Shown here in pieces: positions 1 to 9,233 of a DNA stretch of 20,890 bases. The notes under the pieces are model-generated. The model ran no database searches. It saw nothing but the letters and a program-made list of their open reading frames with translations, and was not told the DNA's origin. A program made the position numbers and the translations under genes. This stretch comes from Ettlia oleoabundans. Lineage: Eukaryota > Chlorophyta > Chlorophyceae > Chlamydomonadales. The stretch covers positions 826 to 21,715 of the forward strand of contig JAAMXP010001653.1 in assembly GCA_019693395.1 (NCBI GenBank), read 5' to 3'. The stretch's first letter is position 1, and every line of letters begins with the position of its first letter.

Positions 1-25
1 CCACCACCACCACCACCACCACCAC
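1..25. repeat. (CCA)8 microsatellite
   Basis: Eight CCA units plus one C lie at the left edge, with an impure CCACC-rich stretch continuing to about 57. On the gene strand this is a GGT-rich run just inside an ASCC3 intron whose donor is at 57. Confidence 0.9.
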
Positions 26-57
26 ACCCCAAACCACCCCATGCCACCACCACCCAC

Positions 58-3000
58 CTGGCGCGTTGTACGAGCCACAAGCGTCTCTATGACCGGGCCC
101 CGCTCGTCGTTCAGCAGGTGCACCTCGTCGATGATGAGAAGCCGCACGGAAGCTGCGACGCTGACCTGCAGTACCGCATGCATGGGCACGATGACGATTG
201 CAGTAATGAAGACAAGTGTCATGACTTGCTGAACCCTGAAGAGCAGGACAACAACCGCACAGAACATGCTGTGCATACGTGCTTTTGCTAAACGCTAGTC
301 CAACCAACGTTACCCCGGCTCAAACAGAGCAGCAGGTGACTAACAGCAGCCGGTGCTGTGCTTACCTCACTGCCCTTGCGTGTGATGACGTCCCACTTCT
401 CCGGCGTGGTCACAATCATCTGCAGGACAGGCAGAACAGTTCTCAACTGAGTTTATGCACGCAAGCAGCCAAAGCTGCCAATGGGTTTGCACTGCCTTGC
501 AGTGCGACAGCTGCCAAGGACTGGTTCGGGCAGCTGTAGACAGGAAGATCAATAAAAAAAACCGCGGGCTGCCTCCCGCTAGGCCCACCTGCGTTTCTGC
601 CAGCTCCTTTTTGCTCAGCTGCATGTCTCCTGTGAGCTCACGCACAGACAGCCCTGCAGGACAGAGGCGGGTCTTGTTGCCACGCTGCAAAGATTGAAAA
701 TGGACAGATACAGACAGCGACAAGCGAAAGACTTGCTAATCTCCAGGCTCCTGCTGCATTCGCACTTGTGCATCTGGCTTTGTTGGTGCAAGACCACTCA
801 CCCAGGGGCTGCAGCCGCTTGCCAAAGTTGGCTGTCACCTCCGCTGCCAGCGCCTGCAGTGAGCAGAAAGACCAAGGCCCCGTTTTAGAGCAGCCAGTCT
901 AATGGCTTACGAGCACGTAAAAAGTGTACAGGCGAGCACAGGACAACGCCCAAGATGCCACACGGCACGCTGACCTTCATGGGAGCGACATAAACGATCT
1001 TGAAGTCTGCCTTCTGGATGACACCATGCGCCATGTTGGCGTTCACCTCGCGCAGCACGCTCAGCATGGCAATGTTGGTCTTGCCCGCGCCTGGCGAAAA
1101 GAAAGAACTTATAAATTTATGCTGTGAGGTTTGGACAGCGGTACGCCTTCATGTTTGTGCTCGCAATACGTTGGAAATTTCCATTCGCTATCCAACCATG
1201 TTAGTCATCAAGCAACAAAGCTGCACGCTCTCTGTAGCTGCACATAGAATGGCTGCCTAAGAGTCATCCTTGCTCACCTGTGGGCGCGCAGACCAGCATG
1301 TTTTTGTTGCTGTAGAAGGCGGTCTGAAAGATGCGGCTCTGGATGCGGTTGAGGGTCTTATACCCTGCAAACGCCAGCTGCGCCCACTCGGGCAGAAACT
1401 CGATCTGCACAGGTAGCCATATAGCACACCATATCTCGAGAGCATCTCAATAAGCACATAATAAGCATCATAAGGATCGAGAATTAGGTTGAGCAAAGAC
1501 AAGGGGCAAGAAGCTCAACTGCTGCCTAAATCCAAGCTTCTTGGTACCCGCTGCTTTGAATGCAACTGGTAATGCCTGCCTGCCTGCCTGTCGCACCACT
1601 TGGGTTGGCCTGGAACCTGGTTAGGGGAACCTATGACTCAGTTCATGGCCTTGTGACTGCCCAACCATCGAGCTGGCTGGCTGCCCTTCTGGCGGCGCCA
1701 CCGCACCTTGACAAGCTCCTCCCCTGGGGGTGGCTCCGCCGGCTTCACCGCTGGCACCAGCACCTCCTCATAGCCCTTGTACGTCCTGCAATCCCAGCAG
1801 GCATAGCAGGGGCGTCAGGCACAGCCGGCATAACCACCCGGGGGGCCATCCACAGCAGGCTTGTGTTCAACCCAACCAAGCTGGTGTTTCAATGGGAAGC
1901 AGGCACAGTATTGACAGGCAGCCACCACCAGACAGCTGCAGCAACATTAGAAGCGGCTGCAGCGATGCAGGGAAGCAAAGCAATGCTCACTTGCGCTGCG
2001 TGCCCTTAGGCAATGCCCCACGCGCCATGAGGCCGTCGCTGCCCTCGCCGATCCGAAACTCCACCCCGTTGCCAAGCCTGCGGGAAGCATGCACATGGAG
2101 GTTGGTGGCAGGTGTAAGACACGAAAAACAGCAGGCTGAAAACACAGGCACTTGACGAGTCTGCCAAAGCAGGCAAAACAAGCAAAATAGCTATTGTTCT
2201 CCCCAAATTGAAACCAGGGATGAATACAGGCAAGCAGACAGGCAAGCAGGCAGGCCCGAAGGCGAAGTATGAGGGTGGGCACAGCTACCAGATGGCCAGA
2301 CACGCGGGTCACCTTAGCCTCATGTGCGCTGTTTCCCGCTCTACCTCCTCCTCCACCAGCGCCATCAGACCATGGGCGCTGCAAAACACGTGAGACGTCG
2401 GGGACACTCAGCAGGCAAAGCATGTAAGACAGCACACCACAGCGGGGTGCATGCATACAAGCATGTATGAACGTACAAACGGCAAAAAGAATCTTAAATC
2501 ACATGCATCGGATGCAGAGGCAGAGAAACACATCCGTCAGGTCAACCACTGTTGCTTCTCTGATAGCCAGCCAGCCCGCCATCCACACACCCACCTGATC
2601 CAGTCAGCATCCGCATCTCCAAGCTCTGGCAGTGCCGCAGAGCTGCCGCCACCCTTGGCCGCTGCCCGACGCTGTGCCTTGCGCTCCAGCTTCTGCATCA
2701 GCTTCTGCAGCACGACAGGACAGGGAAGCAAACAAGGTCTGAACGGTGCTGTGCCTGGTCTGCTGGACCAGACTGGCATCGACCAGAAGCAACGAACAAA
2801 AATGAATCCCTACACCAGCCATCTGCTGCGATAAATCCCTGCTGGAACCTTAACTCGTGCATGCTGCTAGCACAGTAAAACCCAGCCAAACCACCAACGC
2901 ATCCCGCGAAAGCCCACCATCCCTGCCAAAATCTGCCTGCACGCCGCTATCCCTGCCCAAGTCAACCAGCCCGCATGATAAAACCCATGCATGCAGCTTC

Positions 3001-5329
3001 CGCCGCACCTGAGACTCCGACATGACTGTGACTGTGCTGCCGTAGGTGGGCATGGCAGCCGCTGCCGTCTCCGCCTCCTGCTCCTCTCGGAACCCCGCCA
3101 CCAACCGCCGCACGTTGGTGGCAATGGAGGCACGTTGCTGCAGCAGGTCACCTGTACAGCAGCGTGGCAGGACAAGAGCACAGAAGAAGCGCTACAAAGT
3201 TGGTCGCAACGGCCAATATACATAGATGACATAAGGAGGAGGACGATACCTGGCTGCACTTGTATTAAAAACTGATTCAATGGAAATAAACAATGGATTC
3301 AATGGAAATAAACAACGGATGCAATGGAAATAAACAAAGGATGCAAATAAAACTTGCAACCGTGGAAATGATGATTGCAAGCAATGGCTGATGCAACAGA
3401 ACAGCTATTGCACAGCATATAATCAGGGCAGGGAAATTAGGATATCAGCGGCGTCAAGAGAACCCACCGATGTGATCAAACACAGCGTCCCCCATCAAGT
3501 CAAAAAGCTCCGCTGCAACCTCATCATCGCTACGGCCTGCGACAGCGGGAGGATTTTATTTGCTACAAGCCGAAACGAAGCAAAAGTCGGCATGTGCAGG
3601 AATGCCAGGGGCACTGTTCACGCACATGTCTCCCTTCAGATGGAGCAGGGGAGCAGTTTGTATGATGCAAACACAGGTGCCGCAGGCAAGGAGACCAGAG
3701 GCTGATTGATGCAAGCAGGCTGTGAATGCAGCAAAAACACGGCAGTGACGTGTTGCTTGTAGAAGGTCCGCGCCCCAAACGCACTTGACAGGAGCGTGCG
3801 ACACACGGCGGTCGCTACCGTGTCGTCGTTGCTGCTGGTGCCAGTCACACGCTGGCACCACTGCAGCAGCCAGCGGGCGCCAGCCTCCGCATTGAGCACC
3901 CGCCCCTTGGTCCCAAACACATCAGCTTCCACCGCTGCCTGCTCTGCTTCGGTCGCCACCCTAGGGGCGCTCTGCTTGGGCGCTATCGCCGCAGCCAAAG
4001 CAGCCGCAGCTGCCGCTGAAGCGCCGCCGTCTGCGTAGCCTGCAGCTGTGGCATAAACTTCCCCTGCCACGTCAGCGCTGACGCCACACAGCGTCAGCAC
4101 AGCGTCCTCTGCTGACATGGACGGCACAGCAGGCACAGCGGGCATGTCGGCACCAGCCATAGACGCTCCATCAGGCTTGCCGCCGCCGCTGCCGATGCGG
4201 CTGCCAAGCTTGCCCACTGGGTGCTGCTCACGTTGCTGCTGCTGCTTCGGGTTGAGTTGCTGCTGCCAGAGCAGCAAAGCTTGCTGCTGCTTTACAAGCA
4301 GCAGCAGGGCAGAACCCTCAACCCTGCCAAGCTCCCCCTCTATCACGCTCCTACAGTGAGAACACATGGAGGAACGCAGCATGTGTAGCAAACCCAGCAT
4401 ATTTCACGAACATGCATGAAGAGCAGTGGAATATAACGAGGAGCGTCAATGAAAGTTTGTTACTTTGTAGTCGGAACAAAAGAAATTGCATGACAAACCA
4501 TCAGCCTGCCTGCAACAACGTGGGGGCAGGACCCCACTGGCAAGCTGGGCTGGCAAGAACCTGCCTGCACTGGGGCCCCACCAGCCAAAACACAGCTCAC
4601 CTGGCCTTCTGCAGCGCAACCAACTGGCTCCTGCCACGGTCCAGGTCTGGAGGGTGGGCACATAGTGCCTGCCACGTCACTATGGCAGCTGCTGACACCT
4701 CTTCGCTGCTAGACTCCCCTCCCAGCAGCACTGCCACGGCTGCAGACAGGCAGGCAGGCAGGCTGGTTGATGGGGCAGACATGCATGATGCGTCGCATAC
4801 TTCCACAGGTTGATTGAACCAAACGTCACTTTGTCACGGTTCTGAACAAGATATAAGAAGCCAGAAGAGATGCAGCAACCAAGGCTTGCCTCTCATGTAC
4901 TTCTCGAAGTCATCACGCGCCGCCTTTGGCGCCACCGTCCAGCTGCCAAGCACGATGGATATAAGCTGGGAGCGATTGCTTGACACCTACAAAAGATTGC
5001 AGGACAATGTATTGCTGGGTTGCGAAGGTGCAGTTGCTAGCAGCTGAGAGTACAAGGCACAGGGCCTGCCCGACAGCAACCAAGGTTGCAGTTCGGCAGT
5101 ACAACTGACACATGGCAGTATCAATCTTGCAGGTTGTATCCACCTGCTTGTCGGCCCGCTCCCGCCGCCGCGCTTCCAGCAGCTGGTTGCGCTGCTGTAG
5201 CAACTGTGATAGATCAGGAAGCTGTAGTAAGGCAGCTGCTGCAGCGTTGCTGCTGGCACCGCGACTGCTGCCGCTAGCAGGCGCCCCAAGGGCGGCACGC
5301 AGCATTCCAGTTAAACGAGGAACCTGCAT
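58..5329 (-). CDS. ASCC3: ASCC3/DExH14-type Ski2-like RNA helicase, N-terminal part (partial at left edge)
   Basis: Exons in transcript order: 5329-5144, 4986-4890, 4739-4601, 4350-3785, 3536-3468, 3151-3009, 2704-2595, 2378-2313, 2077-1991, 1785-1707, 1404-1278, 1090-975, 853-802, 653-589, 419-366, 165-58. Phase is kept throughout, giving 688 codons. The start [14 protein letters not shown] resembles the ASCC3 N-terminus. Then come a KGYEEV block, an LNRIQS Q-motif-like stretch, Walker A APTGAGKT (about 553-560), YVAPMKALAAE (motif Ia), [24 protein letters not shown] and motif II DEVH (665-668). The [10 protein letters not shown] and [12 protein letters not shown] blocks fit ASCC3 and plant DExH14 better than the spliceosomal paralogue Brr2. 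Known family role: helicase of the ASCC/RQT complex, in alkylation repair and splitting of collided ribosomes. The large exon 4350-3785 carries Gln-rich and Ala-rich inserts. Intron 2 uses a GC donor. The frame stays open upstream to an ATG at 5617, but family homology begins at 5329. The C-terminal part, with the second helicase cassette, lies outside the window. Confidence 0.93.
3274..3354. repeat. 22-bp tandem repeat, three full units plus a partial fourth
   Basis: Units start at 3274, 3296 and 3318 (consensus gattcaatggaaataaacaa plus two variable bases), with a partial unit from 3340. AT-rich, within the ASCC3 intron 3152-3467. Units differ by only a few substitutions. Confidence 0.9.
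4740..4889 (-). other. GC-AG intron in the ASCC3-like gene
   Basis: The transcript-sense junction reads ATGAGAG|gcaagc, with acceptor gtctgcag|CCGTGG. Joining 4986-4890 to 4739-4601 gives phase 1 and restores a continuous N-terminal helicase sequence (DDFEKYMR then AVAVLLGG). No GT nearby keeps the phase. Confidence 0.75.
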
Positions 5330-5888
5330 GCAAAGTGGCCAGAGTTTTATCAATTGAAACAGCAGACGACAATGCAAGGGCGAGGCAGCAAAGCAACTGC
5401 ATTCCTTGCGACATTCACGCAGGCTGAAGACGGCAAGTCCGGCGTCTGGACTGGCCGTCGGGCAGCTGGCTCTTACCTCCATCGCCTGGCCAGGCGGATC
5501 ATTCAACGCTTGCCCGCCACCCATGTCGCCCTGCTTTGCGTGTTTTAACAAGCTAGGGAGCAAAGGTGATGGCGGGGCATGTGTGTCGGAGGCAAGCCAC
5601 CAATGGTCCAGCCTCAAATTGCACCTTCACCTAGTTGCCCGTTCGGCAGGGGGGCTTTGGTGCTCTCGAGGCGTCTTTGGAGGTACTACACTCTGGCCGG
5701 TCTGTACTGCATTCCACTTGTTGCTCTCAATTCCGCCCGCAAGTGCCACCAATAACTGCCGTTGCACCTGATGAAGCCATCGCACGCTACAGCAACGCCT
5801 GTTGTTGCGTTATAAGCTGCGGGGCATCAAATCGGCTGTGCTGCGTGCAGAACGCATCTAAACTAATTCCAATCGTGCTTGCGTGGCC
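5330..5888. other. Divergent intergenic region, ASCC3-like / SDR
   Basis: This holds the 5' flanks of two head-to-head genes. On the minus strand an open frame runs upstream of the helicase ATG to an in-frame ATG at 5617. I see no splice-supported coding sequence there and treat it as 5' UTR or promoter. A TATA-like element lies at 5810. Confidence 0.6.
5810..5816 (+). promoter_or_regulatory. Possible TATA box of the SDR gene
   Basis: TTATAAG lies 73 bp before the ATG at 5889, in the divergent helicase/SDR intergenic region. Position and sequence fit a core promoter element. No transcript evidence is available here. Confidence 0.3.
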
Positions 5889-8697
5889 ATGTTTGGGACA
5901 CTTTGCACTGCGGCTGTGTTGCTCATCTTCCTGGCGTATGCCATTCCCCACTTCATCGTGGCGTGGTTTTACAAGACCAAGAACCTGAAGAAGGCCTACA
6001 ATGCGCAGTGGGCTCTTGTCACCGGAGCAAGCAGCGGTAAGTAATAAGGGGGTGGGCTGTGGCAGGTTAGGCGGTATGCAGTAGCGGCACATGATAGCAA
6101 CCGCTCACCTCCGCTCCCATCCAGCGCTCCTCCTATTCTCACCGTGGTCAGCCAAGCCAAATCCAAACGTTCTCCAATTCTGTCATTTTTTTCATAAAAA
6201 AAATGGGAGGAGGTTGATTAGGATGTTGAAAAAGAGGAGGGAATGATGCGCTTGATGCCATTGCATATGCCGCACTTGCTAAGGCAACCAGCCCGGCAAT
6301 CTCGCATAGTTCTTGGGTGCTCCCGGCTGCCAACACTGGCACCCAGTATTTCCCGCAGGCATCGGCAAGTCGATTGCACGCAAGCTGGCGGGCCAGGGGC
6401 TGAATGTGGTGCTTGTGGCCTTGGGGGATCCCCTTCTGGATGCCACACACAAAGAACTTGGAGAGCAGTGCCCTCGTGTGACCTTCCGCAAGGTGAGGCA
6501 GACAGGCTAAACCCCAAAGGGCTGCGGTTAAAGGGTGCCGGCATGCTGCACCACGGTACCGCTGGTGATTGCAGCGGTTCCCTACCACACGGAGCCAACA
6601 CCTCATCCTGCACTCGTCTTGTCTGCCATTTCTCGTTATTGAATAAAGCAGTTGTCTTTACTGTATCAAAGACGCTTCCAGGGCGCGCTCACCTGCTCGC
6701 GTGCCTGCCTGGGTTGAACCACCCACACTTGAACTGAAGCGCCCTCCATTCCACCCTGCCATTCGTTTCCCCATTCTCAGGTGGGTGTCAACCTGGGCAA
6801 GCCTGGTTACATGGACAGTATCGCAAAGGAGACCCGGGACATTGACATCCAGGTCGTTTTTTGCAATGCTGGCTACGTACTGACGGGCTTCTTTGTGGAC
6901 GTGTGAGTTGGCTGGTGGTTGGTGGATGCTGGTCAGCCAAGTTGGTGGCTGGTGGTCGTGCAATTGGTGGTAGTTGTTGTTTTGATGGAGTGAGTGGAGG
7001 AGTGGTAAATGTTGTGTGACTGAGGGGCTGGTCAATGTGCCTTAAACCCACAGGCTTCTCTCTGAATGTTTCGGTAGCTGTTGGTGGTCGTTCATTCATG
7101 GATTAGCCGAAAATATTTAGGGCCGTCCATTGATGTCCTCTGTCTGCCAGCCATTTTGCGTATTGACCTCTTACTTGCCCTGCCTCGCCTTGCCTTGTGG
7201 TCATTTACGCATTTCCGTGCAGGCCTTTGGAGAAGCAGATGTGCAACCTTGAGTGCAATGCTGTTAGCGCCGTGCAGATCACGCACCTGCTGCTCAGCCG
7301 CATGCGCGCCAAGAAGCTGCGTGGCTGCTTCGTATACACCAGCTCAGGTGGGTGTGATGGCTGGGTGAGCTTCGCCCTGCCCTGCCGCACTCTACTTGCT
7401 TTTTCTTTCTCGTTACCTTGTGCATCCCTTGCCTGTTCGCTTGCCTACCCACCTACTTGCATGCCTGCCCTGTTTTGCAGCGGCAGCCATGATCCCCAAT
7501 CCCTTCAGCGTGCTCTATGCTTCCACCAAGTCGTTCCTGTCATGTAAGCTGGCAACTACCGCTTAGCCCCAGCAACCCACCGGTCACCAATCAGCCAGCA
7601 CCCCATAGACAGCCTCTACCTGGGAGACTCAGTGTCATTCCCGCTTGCAACACTGTTAGAAGCTCGCTGCATGTATGTGGTCGGCTACTGCCTCTGTGCC
7701 TGTGCCTATGGCGCTGTGCCCTCACCTGCAGCCTTTGGCGCTTCGCTGGCCGCTGAGGTGCGGCCCTACGGGATTGATGTGCTGGTGTTCCACCCCTCAC
7801 CGGTGGCCACCCGCTTTTACGACAAGGTGAGCACGGGTTGAGCCACGCCTATGGGACAACTCTGGGGGAACTGCAAAGCTTTTATAGTAAGTCGCTGCAT
7901 CTCCAACAGTAAGTTGCACACCTGCAAAGTCCCCATCAATATCAAACATACCAGACTCGCTCATGGCCTACCTGCTCGTGTACCCCACGATGCCCTGATG
8001 CTTTCTTGCACGTGCTCTCTTTTCTTGTTCTTGTTGTGTGCCAATCTTTTTGCATCCCACCACCTCACCAGCTACCCACCACCATAGACGTCATCAAGAC
8101 CCTTGCCTGCAATACTGCCCGCATCATCACCATTGCACGGGCCCACTCGTGCAGGCCCACAAGCTTGATGCCATGGAGTTCTTCAAGAAGTTTGCTGTGG
8201 ACCCAGAGGAGCTGCCTGACACAGGTGATGCCTGCTTCAAATGAAGATATAACACATTGTTTAGGCCTGTTGTGGTCGACCAAGGGTTAACAAACATGTG
8301 CATGGAAGCAAGGCGCAAGCTTGAGATAGCTGGGCGACGAGGCTGTGATGCTACTCTGCCTCGAAAGGAGCAAGTATGCTTTGTTTACCATGCAGTGTTT
8401 GCCTCCATTGGTCGTTTGGTGTGGCGTGACGTGGGCCCCACAGCCGTCTGCTTCCGCTTGCTCATGAAGGTGCGCTGGTGGATGTGGGGCAAGAGGTTAT
8501 ATTGGTTGTTGCATTTGCTGCCAAGCTGGGTGGTGAGAAAGTGCAGTGAATATAACGTGCAGCACACAATCTTATATGCATCCCTTGTGGCTCCTTGTTG
8601 TGGCTCGCAGCTTGTGGATTACAACCTCATGGCCTTCGCCACAGCTGTGTTTGCGCCGCTCATGGCGGACTTCAAGCGGTATGCCAAGAAGGACTAA
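5889..8697 (+). CDS. Membrane-anchored short-chain dehydrogenase/reductase, 3-oxoacyl-CoA reductase-like
   Basis: Exons 5889-6036, 6359-6492, 6781-6902, 7223-7347, 7481-7543, 7732-7826, 8155-8224, 8396-8469 and 8611-8697 join in phase to 305 aa plus TAA. All introns are GT-AG. A hydrophobic segment at residues 5-27 is a probable signal anchor. The classical SDR features follow: cofactor motif TGASSGIG (45-52), NAG (123-125), structural/active-site Asn147, catalytic Ser176 and YASTK (Tyr189, Lys193). The Ser-to-Tyr spacing of 13 is typical of the family. The C-terminal part (FHPSPVATRFYDK, then the AHKLDAMEFF block) fits the ER-bound 17-beta-HSD12 / very-long-chain 3-oxoacyl-CoA reductase branch, which performs the NADPH-dependent reduction in fatty-acid elongation. 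The exact substrate cannot be read from sequence; a sterol or other lipid reductase is possible. The gene is divergent from the helicase at its left. Confidence 0.9.
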
Positions 8698-8795
8698 CTC
8701 TCACAACATGGACGTGTACGGCGCTCACCTACTTTTCTCACAGTATTTATCATGTCGATTATATTGTCGCAATGTGGATGTCACCGGCGGCCCTC

Positions 8796-8800
8796 TGTAA
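8796..8800 (+). terminator. Putative TGTAA polyadenylation signal of the SDR gene
   Basis: TGTAA is the common chlorophyte polyadenylation signal. This copy lies about 100 nt after the SDR stop codon, where a 3' UTR end would be expected. I found no TGTAA in the downstream stretches after HemW or CE4 copy 1. Confidence 0.4.
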
Positions 8801-9187
8801 CTATGAGGGTGCTGACAAGCTGGAACAGCCTCAATAGCGGTTTGCCGCCGCTTGCCTCGTAATGTCTTTGCGCATTGCACGCACGTCTGACAGCACAGAT
8901 GTACCAGGGCTAGTATGATGGGCGCTAATAGTGAGGTGATGCGTTGGCTGCGGACTTCATCAGCGTGCAGAGGCCCTGCTGCGCACGCTCCGCACGGACG
9001 ACAGCTGGCGGGCGGCTGGCAAAGGGCAGAATGCATGACGCAAATGGACCGTTTCTTTCCAGCGGAGCAGATTGCCAGCCCAGTTACAGCGCAACAAAAG
9101 TCGGTAGACGCAGAACTCGGCAGCCGGGACCGGCAAAATGCGCCTTGCTGCTGGTGTGAGCCGACGGGCGTGTAGGTGAGAGTTCGA

Positions 9188-9198
9188 TTTAAACCAAT
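9188..9198 (+). promoter_or_regulatory. TTTAAA / CCAAT patch before HemW
   Basis: TTTAAA (9188-9193) abuts CCAAT (9194-9198), 36-46 bp before the ATG at 9234. It could be core-promoter sequence, but it is short, close to the start codon and may be chance. Confidence 0.15.
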
Positions 9199-9233
9199 TT
9201 TCAGAGGGCGCCTCACCCACCAAGCCGCAAGGG

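Larger units (their letters stand above)
8698..9233. other. Intergenic region, SDR / HemW
   Basis: It contains the SDR 3' flank (TGTAA at 8796) and the HemW 5' flank. A long antisense open frame crosses it, but it shows no family similarity. No repeat or RNA gene was recognised. Confidence 0.6.

Noticed and set aside
3365..3392. C/D box snoRNA-like motifs (ATGATGA-like and CTGA) in an ASCC3 intron
   Set aside because: They lie antisense to the host gene, without a terminal stem or a recognisable guide region.
58..5329. Assignment of the helicase as spliceosomal Brr2 (SNRNP200)
   Set aside because: The Ski2-like blocks fit both at first sight. However, the [12 protein letters not shown] start, [25 protein letters not shown] and [11 protein letters not shown] segments fit ASCC3/DExH14 better. 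Brr2 has a different N-terminal region.
5330..5617. A 96-residue N-terminal extension of the helicase from the ATG at 5617
   Set aside because: The frame is open, but family similarity begins exactly at the ATG at 5329, and the upstream residues look like translated non-coding sequence.
6184..6205. T-run/A-run hairpin (CATTTTTTT CAT AAAAAAAATG) resembling a bacterial terminator
   Set aside because: It lies inside SDR intron 1 of a eukaryotic gene, so it is simple sequence rather than a rho-independent terminator.
7827..8154. A possible extra SDR exon around 8090-8150 (open frame with DVIKTLACNTARII)
   Set aside because: It would interrupt the FYDK-AHKLDAMEFF continuity seen in the family. 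Direct splicing from 7826 to 8155 already keeps phase.
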